Of a stretch of DNA of 64,000 bases, positions 44,750-53,684 are shown piece after piece. Under the pieces are notes generated by a model, which made no database searches, was not told the origin of the DNA, and saw nothing but the letters and a program-made list of their open reading frames with translations. Each line of letters starts with the position of its first letter. Position 1 is the first letter of the stretch. The translations under genes and the position numbers were made by a program. Source of the stretch: JBCBDX01 sp039815825 (GTDB lineage: Bacteria > Pseudomonadota > Alphaproteobacteria > Rhizobiales > Rhizobiaceae); NCBI GenBank assembly GCA_039815825.1, contig JBCBYO010000014.1:1-64000 (forward strand), written 5' to 3'.

Positions 44750-47005
44750 ATGTTTAAACCGGGCAAAATAGGCAGAAAGAGTGCTGCTGCGCTTTTCGGG
44801 GCTTCGATGCTGTTCGCATCGACAGCTTTGATGACCGTACCGGCGCATGCGGAACTGGATGGCGTTTTCTCGTCGCAAACGATGGAAAAACTGGCCGACG
44901 CGACTGTCATGAGCACAGTGATGGAATTATCTGCAGCTGGCGGTTCCGACCGTGTTCCCGTGATCATTCAGTATGTGGCGGCCGAGTTTGATGCGCCTAA
45001 CGGCGCCACTGCAGACGAGATCGACAAGATTCACATCGCTGCAAACAGTACTGCGCGTGACGCAATCATCGCAGCCGCCTTCGGTAGCGTCGACGATGCG
45101 CTAAATGGCCCCCTTGCTGATGAACGTAACATTAGCGGCCCGAGCTTCATGCCTCATCTTTTCGGGAATTTCACGCCGGAAGAAATCGACGCTTTAGCCG
45201 CCGATCCCAATGTCGAGATTATCCAAGCTAATTCCCTAGATGAACCGATGATGGACGAAAGTACCGCCCATATCGACATGCCGCCAGTGTGGACAGCAGG
45301 TGGTACAGGTTTTAACTATTCCATCGCCGTGCTGGATACCGGCACGCTCGCAAATCACGAATTCATTACCGGTGCAGTCGTCTCTGAGGCGTGCTACAAT
45401 CTAACCGTTCCCTCTCAGGGCGCTGCCTCTAGATGTCCGGGCGGCGCTCAGGCTACCACGGCTTCGGGATCGGGCGCAGACTGCATCGAAGGTTCGCTAT
45501 CTGGATGTGGCCACGGTACACACGTGGCTGGCACCGCGCTTGGTTTTAATACCAGCCGCCAGTCCGGTGAGCCAGCACGAGGGATGGCATATCAAGCCGG
45601 TCTTATTTCGATTAACGTGTTTACTTCGGTTAACGGGTCCAGAGTTGGTGCATACGTTTCCGATCAGATTTTGGGTATGGACCGCGCTTATGCATTGCGG
45701 AACACATATAATGTTGTCGCTATCAACATGAGTCTAGGCGGCAGCACAGCGTATTCGTCTGCGTGTGATCTTGATTCGCGAAAAGTCGTAGTTGATAAAT
45801 TGAGAAGCGCGAATATCGCCACCTTAATTTCGGCGGGAAATGCTAGCCTTAACAGTCAAGTCAATGCACCTGGATGCATCTCCAGCGCAATTACCGTCGC
45901 CTCCTCCTTGGATCAGAGCGACTCGAGATCGTGGTTCTCTAACTGGGGAAGTTTAATTGACGTAGTCGCACCAGGAAGTAATATTTTATCCTCTGGTTAC
46001 CACCCGTCTTTAACTTATGTCACTAAACAAGGGACATCGATGGCGGCGCCGCACGTAGCTGGTGCATGGGCGGCGCTTCGCCAGCTTTATCCCTCGGCAA
46101 CTGTCAGCCAGATCGAAACGGCGTTGGAATCCACAGGCGTCAACATTACCTCATCGGGCACAACCAAACCACGCATCGATATGGATAATGCTTGTGCGTC
46201 GCTTGGTGGCGGCACATGTGGCGCCAGCAGCAGTTCAGGCCCAATTGTTGCGACCATTCTACCGACAGGCCGCGGCACTCAAACCAACAACACGGTGACG
46301 GCATTTGCGAGCATCATCAATGCCGGCTCTTCAACGGCAACTGGCTGCTCGATCGCCATGCCTAACGGCTACAGCGGTGGTTTCCTTTATCAGACTACAA
46401 ACAGCAGCAACCAGACGACAGGAAGCCCTAACACCGCGGTCGACATTCCTGCAGGTGGCACCCAGAACTTCTATTTTGCGCTGACGCCGACATCGTCGTC
46501 GTCAAGTGTGAATGTTCCGATGGTGTTTGATTGTACAAACACCGACCCGGCCACAACAATTTGGGGTGTGAACTCGTTCATCTATTCTTCTTCGAGTTCT
46601 TCAATTCCTGACATTGTTGCGATCGGTGCAACAGTCGGCAACACCGGATATATCGACATCCCAGGCACAAGCGGCATTGGCGCGGCGACTGTATCGAGCG
46701 TGAACATCGGCGCATCCGGCACGATCGTTGCGCAAGTGGTTCAACAAGCACAAGGTGGACCAAACCCTTGGATGCCTGCAACGCTGCAGATTTGCCGGTC
46801 CACAAGCGGCTCGACTTGTACCTACGGGTCGTCTGTAACGTTCACGCATAACACCAATGCGGTGCAAACGTTCAACGTAATTGCGACAGGTTCTGGAACT
46901 GTTGCCAATGATCCTGCTCTGAACCGTGCGCACATCTACTTCCGCCAAGGATCAAGTTCAGGTCCGATCGTCGGTGGTACGTCATTCGCGGTTCGCACGC
47001 AGTAG
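44750..47005 (+). CDS. Secreted subtilisin-like serine protease (S8), likely T2SS substrate
   Basis: A 751-residue protease. Residues 1-34 are a Sec signal peptide ending VPAHA. A propeptide-like region follows to about 165. The catalytic domain has Asp196 (IAVLDTGTL), His255 (GHGTHVAGTALG), the oxyanion Asn364 (LISAGNAS) and Ser430 (QGTSMAAPHVAG). Several Cys suggest disulfides. After about residue 485 the protein is Ser/Thr/Gly-rich with beta-sandwich character and no catalytic motif, a likely secretion or binding region. ATG 44750 with AAAAGGAGGGA is preferred over the longer frame. It lies between gspJ and gspK, so export by this T2SS is inferred from context. A terminator follows. Confidence 0.93.
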   Translation: MFKPGKIGRKSAAALFGASMLFASTALMTVPAHAELDGVFSSQTMEKLADATVMSTVMELSAAGGSDRVPVIIQYVAAEFDAPNGATADEIDKIHIAANSTARDAIIAAAFGSVDDALNGPLADERNISGPSFMPHLFGNFTPEEIDALAADPNVEIIQANSLDEPMMDESTAHIDMPPVWTAGGTGFNYSIAVLDTGTLANHEFITGAVVSEACYNLTVPSQGAASRCPGGAQATTASGSGADCIEGSLSGCGHGTHVAGTALGFNTSRQSGEPARGMAYQAGLISINVFTSVNGSRVGAYVSDQILGMDRAYALRNTYNVVAINMSLGGSTAYSSACDLDSRKVVVDKLRSANIATLISAGNASLNSQVNAPGCISSAITVASSLDQSDSRSWFSNWGSLIDVVAPGSNILSSGYHPSLTYVTKQGTSMAAPHVAGAWAALRQLYPSATVSQIETALESTGVNITSSGTTKPRIDMDNACASLGGGTCGASSSSGPIVATILPTGRGTQTNNTVTAFASIINAGSSTATGCSIAMPNGYSGGFLYQTTNSSNQTTGSPNTAVDIPAGGTQNFYFALTPTSSSSSVNVPMVFDCTNTDPATTIWGVNSFIYSSSSSSIPDIVAIGATVGNTGYIDIPGTSGIGAATVSSVNIGASGTIVAQVVQQAQGGPNPWMPATLQICRSTSGSTCTYGSSVTFTHNTNAVQTFNVIATGSGTVANDPALNRAHIYFRQGSSSGPIVGGTSFAVRTQ

Positions 47006-47040
47006 GTCTGCGTCGAAAACGATATTTTTAGATCAACAGG

Positions 47041-47065
47041 CCGGCCCTTACGGGGCCGGTTTTTT
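47041..47065 (+). terminator. Intrinsic terminator after the protease gene
   Basis: CCGGCCC-TTAC-GGGGCCGG followed by a T-run begins 36 bases after the protease stop. It would separate the protease transcript from the lipoprotein and gspK unless read-through occurs. Confidence 0.9.
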
Positions 47066-47172
47066 ACTGCAATTGAAATGGCGTCAAGCCGATGCAGTGA
47101 TTCCAAACCCTTGAATTGAACAGACGTTTGTCACTACACTCGAAAAAGTTTTATAAAAACGGAGCGGATATT

Positions 47173-47568
47173 ATGAGCATTTCCCGCGCGAAAATCCCGA
47201 CACAGGCTGGGCGCATCGCGCTTACCGTGTTCTTGGCCGGGTGTGTTGCGGCTTGCACCGTTGAAACAACAGTTCCCGGACCGGCACCAACTTCGCCGAC
47301 AGCACGCTACATCGTCACACATCAATGCGGTGCTACGTCAGGTTTTGCTATTGCTAACCGGAGCTTGGGTGGTGAAGCATTCATCATCACTGGCCAATCG
47401 CAAGCAACGCCGCAGTTCTTTATCACGACCACGGCTTTGGGGCGCCAGCGGCTTTTGGCTGATCCGTGCGTTGTAAACATTCAGGCCGACACTCCAGATA
47501 GACCTGCGGGAACACCAGGTGCACCGGCAGGCACTCCCGGCGGTCTTTCTGCCCCGACGGCCCAATAA
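47173..47568 (+). CDS. Small lipoprotein within the T2SS operon
   Basis: A 131-residue predicted lipoprotein. The signal is LTVFLAGCVAACTV; either Cys24 (LAGC) or Cys28 (VAAC) could be lipidated. The mature part has a small domain (TARYIVTHQCGATSGFAIAN, AFIITGQSQATPQFFI) and a Pro/Gly tail with the repeat PAGTPG. ATG 47173 has GGAG upstream; the frame runs further up without a signal. Position just before gspK suggests a T2SS accessory role such as pilotin or protease partner, but the sequence is not a known GspS. Confidence 0.7.
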   Translation: MSISRAKIPTQAGRIALTVFLAGCVAACTVETTVPGPAPTSPTARYIVTHQCGATSGFAIANRSLGGEAFIITGQSQATPQFFITTTALGRQRLLADPCVVNIQADTPDRPAGTPGAPAGTPGGLSAPTAQ

Positions 47569-47574
47569 TTTGCG

Positions 47575-48492
47575 TTGAACTTGAGAGGGTCGGATAAACG
47601 GGCTTTATCTGCTGCCGTTTTTTTTGAAAAGCGCGCCAGAGGCTTTCTACTTCTATCTGTTTTGTGGGTCCTTGCGTTGGCATCAATGGTCATTGTCGCC
47701 GCCAGCATCAACACCCGATTTGTCATACTTGAGACATCACAGGCGCGCAGTTCAGCTGACATCGACGCGTTGGCTCGATCCGGCCTTGCGTTGGCTGCCG
47801 CCAAAATTACAGCGCGTGAAAACCTTCAGCAGGTCGCAGGTTCATTCTCGGCGCGGTTTGACAACGGCATGATTGATGGCAGTTACAGAAACAGTGCCGG
47901 TTTGGTGGACATAAACACAGCAACAATCGAACTTCTCGACGCAGTGTTTGCGTATTCCGGCATGGTCTCAGCGCAGCGCCGGCGAGCACTAGCAGGGAGA
48001 GTTGTCGATTGGCGCGATGATGATGGACAGCGCATATTAGATGGTGGAGACGAACTGGACAATTATTCGGATCCTTTAAACCCAACGCCGAAGAACGGGC
48101 CATTTTCATCTGTTTTGGAATTGGCCCAAGTGCCCGGCTTTACCGAAGATGAGCGCCTTCGCCTTGATCGTCTCCTTACGGTCAGTGCGGGCATTGGTAC
48201 TGTGCACCCCGTCCTTATCCATCCCGGCATTCTAGCTGCCATTAGCGGCATCTCAGATGATGGCGTTCGCAGGCTCAAGCAACTAAATGTCGGCGATAGC
48301 GACCAAATCCTTGAGATAGCCGCCAGTGAGCCTGCAATTGAGGGACTGGTGTCGCAGGCGATTTCTGTCAGCTGGCAAATAGAAATGAGCTTAAGTTTAG
48401 CCAACGACAAAACAAAAAATGTAGTGGCCACCATTGCTTTTGTGCCCAATGATCACCGACTTTTCCGGGTCATTGAGATGGACACCCGTTAA
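47575..48492 (+). CDS. gspK: Minor pseudopilin GspK
   Basis: A 305-residue pseudopilin with leader RARG before FLLLSVLWVLALASMVIVAAS. As usual in GspK the Glu at mature position 5 is absent. LVDINTATIELLDAVFAYSG and the later NPTPKNGPFSSVLELAQVPG are GspK features, forming the large alpha domain of the tip. The start is TTG at 47575, six bases after the lipoprotein stop, with no clear ribosome binding site, so coupling is likely. It converges on the RgpF-like gene. Confidence 0.92.
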   Translation: MNLRGSDKRALSAAVFFEKRARGFLLLSVLWVLALASMVIVAASINTRFVILETSQARSSADIDALARSGLALAAAKITARENLQQVAGSFSARFDNGMIDGSYRNSAGLVDINTATIELLDAVFAYSGMVSAQRRRALAGRVVDWRDDDGQRILDGGDELDNYSDPLNPTPKNGPFSSVLELAQVPGFTEDERLRLDRLLTVSAGIGTVHPVLIHPGILAAISGISDDGVRRLKQLNVGDSDQILEIAASEPAIEGLVSQAISVSWQIEMSLSLANDKTKNVVATIAFVPNDHRLFRVIEMDTR

Positions 48493-48514
48493 GTACTGGG
48501 CATCAACACCGAGG

Positions 48515-49573
48515 TCAAAGAGACTGCAAATGCCGCTCGATGAGCTCTGGGTCAAAGTTGGTTTGCTTCTTTACAACATCGCGCCAACGCCAGGGATAAG
48601 GTGTGCCAATCGGATTCGAATGAATTAATTCACGCTTTAAAAACAGACACTTATAATCTTCAATTAAAGTTTCCCAAAAGAAGTGAGATTGATTGATGGG
48701 GTTACCGCCAATCAAGGCTGTTTCAATTGCCTTTTTATTTTCCCACTGTTTTGTGGGTATCTTGATCTTACCGTCGGCATCTTTATCGCCCTCATCACTG
48801 CGAGACCGCGCTTCCGACACAGATCGCACAACATCCCAATAGGGGCACTGAACCGCGATACGCAGTTTGTCGCCAGCAAGCTTGTTGGTGAGCTTCAATT
48901 CTCCATTTTGGATCGCGGCCCATTTGTTGACATGGTTGGGCATGTACTTCCAAAACTTGCAAAACGCCTTTGATTGGATCGCTGTGGCGTGAAAAAGCAT
49001 AAAGTAGCTTTGGACGTGATATCTGCGCTCCCAGCTATCCGTGATCCCCCACACATCACAGCTATCAGGCGAGACGGTACTCAACTGCTCTTTAAGGGAG
49101 AAAAGCGGACCATAAACGCTGTCGTTCATGATGATGAGCGACTCCAGACGATCCACATCAGGCACGGCTGCCAAGCCATCGCGATAGGCAGCAAAATCAT
49201 ATCCCGAATTGTAGCGATGAATAATTGAGTGGACGTGGCTGCGCGCCAGTTCGACATCTTGCGTTTTCAGCTTTGGCGCGTTGGATACCAAGATAATTTG
49301 ATAGCCCGCATCGGTGAGCTCAGCGAACGTATGGAACAAGTAGTCAGCGATCGAGCCATGCTTGTCGAAGTGAACGACGACGGCAAACTTCCGGCCATCT
49401 GGATCAACCTTAGTGCCGGCCCAAGTCTTGCGCACGTTGGGAAGAAAGCGTCGGAAATGCGCAACAACAAGAAAAACGCCTGCAAGCGCTGTACGAAAGG
49501 GCGAAGAGAGTTTTTTCGCTACGGATACAATATTGGTCAAAGCCACCCTCAAGGCAGAAAAGAGTCTGTTCAA
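48515..49573 (-). CDS. RgpF-like glycan synthesis protein
   Basis: A 352-residue protein of the rhamnan synthesis F (RgpF) family. VVHFDKHGSIADYLFHTFAE begins the domain; LIIMNDSVYGPLFSLKEQL is the most conserved block, and WGITDSWERRYHVQSYFMLF follows. RgpF proteins are glycosyltransferase-like enzymes of rhamnose-rich surface glycans; here the sugar is unknown. A hydrophobic stretch near residues 26-42 may anchor it to the membrane. It converges on gspK and lies between the T2SS and tRNA-Pro. Confidence 0.85.
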   Translation of the reverse strand: MNRLFSALRVALTNIVSVAKKLSSPFRTALAGVFLVVAHFRRFLPNVRKTWAGTKVDPDGRKFAVVVHFDKHGSIADYLFHTFAELTDAGYQIILVSNAPKLKTQDVELARSHVHSIIHRYNSGYDFAAYRDGLAAVPDVDRLESLIIMNDSVYGPLFSLKEQLSTVSPDSCDVWGITDSWERRYHVQSYFMLFHATAIQSKAFCKFWKYMPNHVNKWAAIQNGELKLTNKLAGDKLRIAVQCPYWDVVRSVSEARSRSDEGDKDADGKIKIPTKQWENKKAIETALIGGNPINQSHFFWETLIEDYKCLFLKRELIHSNPIGTPYPWRWRDVVKKQTNFDPELIERHLQSL

Positions 49574-49805
49574 ATTTTCTGCCCCGATTGCCCCAAATGC
49601 CCTTTTTACGCCTCGCCCGCTTCGGCCCCAGCACCTTTTATTCGTCGTCGCACCTTCGTTTTAAGGGGTGAGGCGTGACGATTTTCGGTGCTATTTGAAG
49701 CGTTTGTTACGCAAGCCACCCTTAGCGGGTTGCCAAAGCTGGGGTCAAGCTGTCGATTGCTAGATCAGCGTCGCGAACAGTAGACTTGGGTGTGAAGTGG
49801 CCAAC

Positions 49806-49882
49806 TGGTCGGAGCGGCGGGATTCGAACCCACGACCCCTACACCCCCAGTGTAGTGCGCTACCGGGCTGCGCTACGCTCCG
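49806..49882 (-). tRNA. tRNA-Pro (anticodon GGG)
   Basis: The reverse strand folds as a tRNA: acceptor CGGAGCG with CGCTCCG, D-arm GCGCAGCCCGGTAGCGC, anticodon arm CTACA-CTGGGGG-TGTAG with GGG at 34-36, T-arm with GTTCGAATC, discriminator A and encoded CCA. The 3' end faces the T2SS region. It reads proline codons CCC and CCU. Confidence 0.97.
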
Positions 49883-49892
49883 ACCTGAAAAC

Positions 49893-49921
49893 GCTATAGG
49901 CGGGCAATCACCGTTGAGCAA
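49893..49921 (-). promoter_or_regulatory. Promoter of tRNA-Pro
   Basis: On the reverse strand TTGCTC (-35) and TATAGC (-10) are 17 bases apart, with the -10 ten bases upstream of the tRNA 5' end. Position and spacing fit a sigma-70 promoter. Confidence 0.6.
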
Positions 49922-49924
49922 GCC

Positions 49925-50494
49925 TCATCGCGATTGGTCGAGCAACCGTTTGCATTCCAGAAGATCAAATAGGGCTTCCTGAAGAAGGACGCGATTTTCC
50001 CCCGATAGCTCAGGCGTGGACGGAGGAACTGACTGTGCTGCGTCCCCGGCTCCAGCTGATCGACCCAAGTTGAAAATTGCCCGATTTTTCGGACGGGCGT
50101 GACCCACAACAAGATCGGGCTCTCCTGACGCTGCTGGGGCCGGTGTCGCTGTTTTTTGAGCTGGCTCAGGTTGGGGCGCCGGCGAAGCCGCTTTTTGCGC
50201 CATTTGCTCCAAAGCTGCCGAATCCCCAGCACCAATTGCAGCAACAAACTGTATTCCGCTTTCGCGCAGAATCTTCTGCACGCCTTTGATTGTATAGCCC
50301 TGATCATAAAGAAGATGACGGATGCCGTTGAGCAAGTCGACGTCTGAAGGTCTGTAGTAGCGCCTGCCACCACCGCGTTTTAGCGGCTTTATTTGAGAAA
50401 AGCGTGTTTCCCAGAAACGCAACACATGTTGAGGCAGGTCAAGCTCATCTGCCACCTCACTGATCGTACGGAATGCGTCCGGACTTTTATCCAA
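49925..50494 (-). CDS. MerR family transcriptional regulator
   Basis: A 189-residue regulator. The winged-helix DNA-binding domain is at the N-terminus (FRTISEVADELDLPQHVLRFW, KPLKRGGGRRYYRPSDVDLL). A dimerisation helix and a long Ala/Pro-rich low-complexity linker (about 95-165) follow. No Cys effector site is present, so the signal is unknown. The tail LLQEALFDLLECKRLLDQ is helical. This MerR type sits next to ihfA in many alphaproteobacteria. It follows ihfA by 19 bases. Confidence 0.92.
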   Translation of the reverse strand: MDKSPDAFRTISEVADELDLPQHVLRFWETRFSQIKPLKRGGGRRYYRPSDVDLLNGIRHLLYDQGYTIKGVQKILRESGIQFVAAIGAGDSAALEQMAQKAASPAPQPEPAQKTATPAPAASGEPDLVVGHARPKNRAIFNLGRSAGAGDAAQSVPPSTPELSGENRVLLQEALFDLLECKRLLDQSR

Positions 50495-50513
50495 CTTCTC
50501 ACCTCAATTGTTA

Positions 50514-50831
50514 CTAGGCCTTGCCGTTTGAACGTTGGTAACCCTCGATGACACGCTGTTTCATAACATTTGAGGCCTTGAACGTGACAACCCGACGCGA
50601 AGAAATTGGGACTTCCTCACCGGTTTTCGGGTTCCTGCCGATGCGCTCTGTCTTGTTTCTAACCTGGAAAGTTGCAAACGATGAAAGCTTGACAGTTTCG
50701 CCCCGCGCGATCGCGTCACAGATCTCATCTATGATCATCTCAACGAGGGTAGCAGACTCTGTTCGCGAAAGCCCGACCTCACGATATACCGCCTCGGCTA
50801 AATCCGAGCGCGTTACAGTCTTGTCCCCCAT
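50514..50831 (-). CDS. ihfA: Integration host factor subunit alpha
   Basis: A 105-residue HU/IHF-family DNA-bending protein. TRSDLAEAVYREVGLSRTES is the dimerisation region, SSFATFQVRNKTERIGRNPK and the arm with Pro-containing sequence TGEEVPISSRRVVTF insert into the DNA minor groove. The MerR gene neighbour downstream and fabH upstream support the alpha subunit. Confidence 0.95.
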   Translation of the reverse strand: MGDKTVTRSDLAEAVYREVGLSRTESATLVEMIIDEICDAIARGETVKLSSFATFQVRNKTERIGRNPKTGEEVPISSRRVVTFKASNVMKQRVIEGYQRSNGKA

Positions 50832-50923
50832 GGCAGTCGTTCCCGGTCCTGTCGTTTGTTGAGGGTAGACAGAAAACCTTTGGTAATCAAGGAGACAGAG
50901 AGCTTAGAGGCCTAAGAATAGTG

Positions 50924-51895
50924 TTACCAACGCAACAAAACGGCGCCCCATGTAAAGCCGCCGCCCATCGCCTCCAACAACACCAAATCACCTCTTTTGA
51001 TCCTGCCGTCCTTCACGGCGGCATCAAGTGCGAGTGGGACTGACGCCGCCGACGTGTTGCCGTGACGGTCCACCGTGATGACGACCTTTTCTTCCGCAAT
51101 GCCAAGTTTCTTGGCAGAAGCTTCGATGATTCGCCGATTTGCTTGGTGGGGGACGAACCAATCAATCGCGTCGGCTTCAATGCCAGCGTGAGCAAACGAA
51201 TCCTCGATCACGTCAGTTATCATACCTACCGCATGCTTGAAGACTTCCCGCCCCTCCATGCGCAAATGGCCGATCGTTCCCGTCGTGGATACACCTCCAT
51301 CGACGAACAACTTCTCTTTGTGCGTTCCATCGGATCTGAGCTTGGCGGCAAGGATGCCTTGGTCCGAAGTCAGGCCGTTGCCCTGCACGCCTTCTATGAC
51401 GACAGCCCCGGCACCATCGCCGAAAAGGACCGCCGTGCGCCGATCCGTCCAATCAAGAATGCGAGAAAACGTCTCTGCACCGATGACCAGAACACGGTTC
51501 GCCATGCCGCCGCGGATGTAGAGGTCTGCGGTTGTAATTGCATATACAAAACCAGTGCACACCGCTTGGCTATCGAACGCGGCGCCATGGCGCATACCCA
51601 AACGCGCTTGGATATTCACCGCAGTGGCTGGGAACGTGTTGTCCGGTGTCGATGTGGCAACAATAATAAGATCGATGTCATCGGGCGTCATGCCCGCGTC
51701 ATCCAACGCGGCTCGTGCCGCAGCTTCGCCTAAAGATGCGGACGTTTCGTCTTCCGCGGCGATGTAGCGTTGTTGTATCCCTGTGCGTTGCCTGATCCAC
51801 GCGTCGGATGTTTCGAGCTTTTCTTCCAGCGCAGCATTTGGAACGCAATTGCGTGGCAATGCGCTTCCCACACCGGCGATCCTTGATCTCAACAT
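50924..51895 (-). CDS. fabH: Beta-ketoacyl-ACP synthase III
   Basis: A 323-residue condensing enzyme that starts fatty-acid synthesis from acetyl-CoA and malonyl-ACP. The triad is Cys113 (AVCTGFVYAI), His in WFVPHQANRRI and Asn in HGNTSAASVPLALD. A longer frame extends to 51958; ATG 51895 with GGAGAGTGATGCT upstream matches the FabH N-terminus (MLRSRIAGVGSALP). It follows plsX by 25 bases, the common plsX-fabH pair. Confidence 0.97.
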   Translation of the reverse strand: MLRSRIAGVGSALPRNCVPNAALEEKLETSDAWIRQRTGIQQRYIAAEDETSASLGEAAARAALDDAGMTPDDIDLIIVATSTPDNTFPATAVNIQARLGMRHGAAFDSQAVCTGFVYAITTADLYIRGGMANRVLVIGAETFSRILDWTDRRTAVLFGDGAGAVVIEGVQGNGLTSDQGILAAKLRSDGTHKEKLFVDGGVSTTGTIGHLRMEGREVFKHAVGMITDVIEDSFAHAGIEADAIDWFVPHQANRRIIEASAKKLGIAEEKVVITVDRHGNTSAASVPLALDAAVKDGRIKRGDLVLLEAMGGGFTWGAVLLRW

Positions 51896-51920
51896 AGCAT
51901 CACTCTCCTGCTCGTGCGCG

Positions 51921-52985
51921 CTACTGCGCCCCGCTCGCATCCCGCCCCTGTCGACCATGGAAGGCGCGAATATCCGCGTTGATATGGTCTATCAATTCGT
52001 TGCGTATCATGTCGTGGCCGAGATCGACGGCGGATGCGAAGCCCTCTGCATCTGCGCCGCCATGGCTTTTGATCACAAGTCCATTGAGCCCAAGGAAAAC
52101 ACCGCCATTGACCTTACGCGGATCCATTTTCTCACGAAGCCTACGAAAGGCTCCCCGTGCCAAGAGATAACCAAGCCGCGCTGTCCAGGTCCTGGACATC
52201 CCTTGCCGCAAATACTCCGCCAGTTGCCGGGCTGTGCCTTCAGCAGTTTTCAGCGCGATATTGCCGGAAAACCCCTCTGTCACGACAACATCAACGGTAC
52301 CCTTGCCAAGATCATCACCTTCCACAAAACCATGGTATTTAAGATTGCCAAGATCGGCCGCCCGGAGCAGTCGACCAGCTTCCTTGACTTCTTCTTGGCC
52401 CTTAATCTCTTCAACGCCGACATTTAATAGCCCGACAGTCGGTGTGGGGTTCTCGATGATCGCGCGTGCCATTGCAGCACCCATAACCGAGTAATCCACC
52501 AATTGCTGTGCATCTGCGCCGATATTGGCGCCGACATCCAGCACTACACTTTCACCGCGTAAGGTTGGCCAAAGTGCTGCGATAGCCGGTCGCTCGATAT
52601 CAGCCATTGTACGCAGGCAAAATCGAGCCATTGCCATCAGTGCGCCAGTGTTCCCGGCTGAAACACAAACATCAGCCTCGCCCTCTTTGACAGCTTCAAT
52701 GGCTTTCCACATGGATGACTTCCATCGGCCTCGCCGAAGCGCTTGGCTCGGCTTGTCGTCCATCGAAACCGCTACATCGCAATGGACAATCCGGCTGACA
52801 CCTTCCAGGTCTGGAAAGCGTTTTAACGCGGGTTCAATCAGTTCAGTCTTGCCGAAAAGCACAAATCGCTGATCTGGATGCCGACGCAACGAGATTGCGC
52901 ATCCCGCCAATATTACAGCAGGACCATGATCGCCGCCCATTGCGTCGATGGAAATCGTGGTCAATGACACATCCCGTTCAAGCAC
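51921..52985 (-). CDS. plsX: Phosphate acyltransferase PlsX
   Basis: A 354-residue enzyme making acyl-phosphate from acyl-ACP for phospholipid synthesis. TISIDAMGGDHGPAVILAG is the signature start, and SAGNTGALMAMA, VLDVGANIG and EGFSGNIALKTAEGTA are conserved blocks. The first start is GTG 52985; GTG 52970 is possible. It is placed between DUF177 and fabH as in many alphaproteobacteria. Confidence 0.96.
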   Translation of the reverse strand: MLERDVSLTTISIDAMGGDHGPAVILAGCAISLRRHPDQRFVLFGKTELIEPALKRFPDLEGVSRIVHCDVAVSMDDKPSQALRRGRWKSSMWKAIEAVKEGEADVCVSAGNTGALMAMARFCLRTMADIERPAIAALWPTLRGESVVLDVGANIGADAQQLVDYSVMGAAMARAIIENPTPTVGLLNVGVEEIKGQEEVKEAGRLLRAADLGNLKYHGFVEGDDLGKGTVDVVVTEGFSGNIALKTAEGTARQLAEYLRQGMSRTWTARLGYLLARGAFRRLREKMDPRKVNGGVFLGLNGLVIKSHGGADAEGFASAVDLGHDMIRNELIDHINADIRAFHGRQGRDASGAQ

Positions 52986-53085
52986 CTTAGCGCCAATACA
53001 AGCGCTTCATGGCACGATCTTGTTTTCGCGAGGGTGTAAACCGCTTCTATAGTCGGTCGCAAGCTTTTGCTGGCGCGAATATGCC

Positions 53086-53682
53086 CTAACCCTTGTTTGT
53101 ACCGTCATTTTTCAACGTGGCCAGAATGGCAAACGGATTTGGCTTGTCTTCATCAGGGTTATCGTCCGTAACAGGATTCTTTGATCCCAAAACGGCCTCA
53201 TCTGCCTGAACAGACCTTGGATAAGGGTCAATGGCCAGCGCCAAGAACTCGTGCACAACGGCACCAATATCCAATTCTGGCGGCGTAAATGTCTCCGGCG
53301 CGTCATCGCTTTCCGGATCAATCAGCATGGCATTGGCGCCTTGATCGGAGGTTTTCCGCGTAAGTTTGGAATTGTCGGGCACGAAAAGCGCATCAATTTC
53401 GGTCTCGATCTCGCTTTCCATCGGTTCCAGCGTGACAACGCAGGCTTGACGAATGATCACTTTCAATGGGCCTGACAAACGAACCCCGTCACGTTGCCAT
53501 CGGCTGACTGTCACAGCGGCGCGAAGGCCGTCTACGGCCAATACATCCATTTCATCGGCCAGCTTTTCACAGGCCGCTTCGTCGGGCTGCACAATGACCG
53601 TGCGACCTTTGGTTGGCAATGTGGAGACATTGAGGGGATAACTTATTGGCGACCCTTGGAGCCTTAGACTTTCCTGCAACAC
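53086..53682 (-). CDS. DUF177 (YceD-like) protein
   Basis: A 198-residue protein of the DUF177 family linked to 23S rRNA accumulation in bacteria and plastids. LKVIIRQACVVTLEPMESEI is the conserved core, with the single Cys typical of alphaproteobacterial members, and PPELDIGAVVHEFLALAIDPYPR the second block. GTG 53682 starts it, two bases after the stop of the Cbp3-like gene. rpmF often lies next to it but is absent here. Confidence 0.9.
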   Translation of the reverse strand: MLQESLRLQGSPISYPLNVSTLPTKGRTVIVQPDEAACEKLADEMDVLAVDGLRAAVTVSRWQRDGVRLSGPLKVIIRQACVVTLEPMESEIETEIDALFVPDNSKLTRKTSDQGANAMLIDPESDDAPETFTPPELDIGAVVHEFLALAIDPYPRSVQADEAVLGSKNPVTDDNPDEDKPNPFAILATLKNDGTNKG

Positions 53683-53684
53683 GT

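Noticed and set aside
49229..49678. 149-codon open frame opposite the RgpF-like gene
   Set aside because: Most of it lies antisense to a gene with clear family motifs; it shows no domain or ribosome binding site.
49574..49805. Integrative element attachment repeat next to tRNA-Pro
   Set aside because: No repeat of the tRNA 3' sequence was found elsewhere in the window and no integrase gene is present.
51062..51733. 223-codon open frame antisense to fabH
   Set aside because: Shadow of a well-supported gene; protein composition is not convincing.
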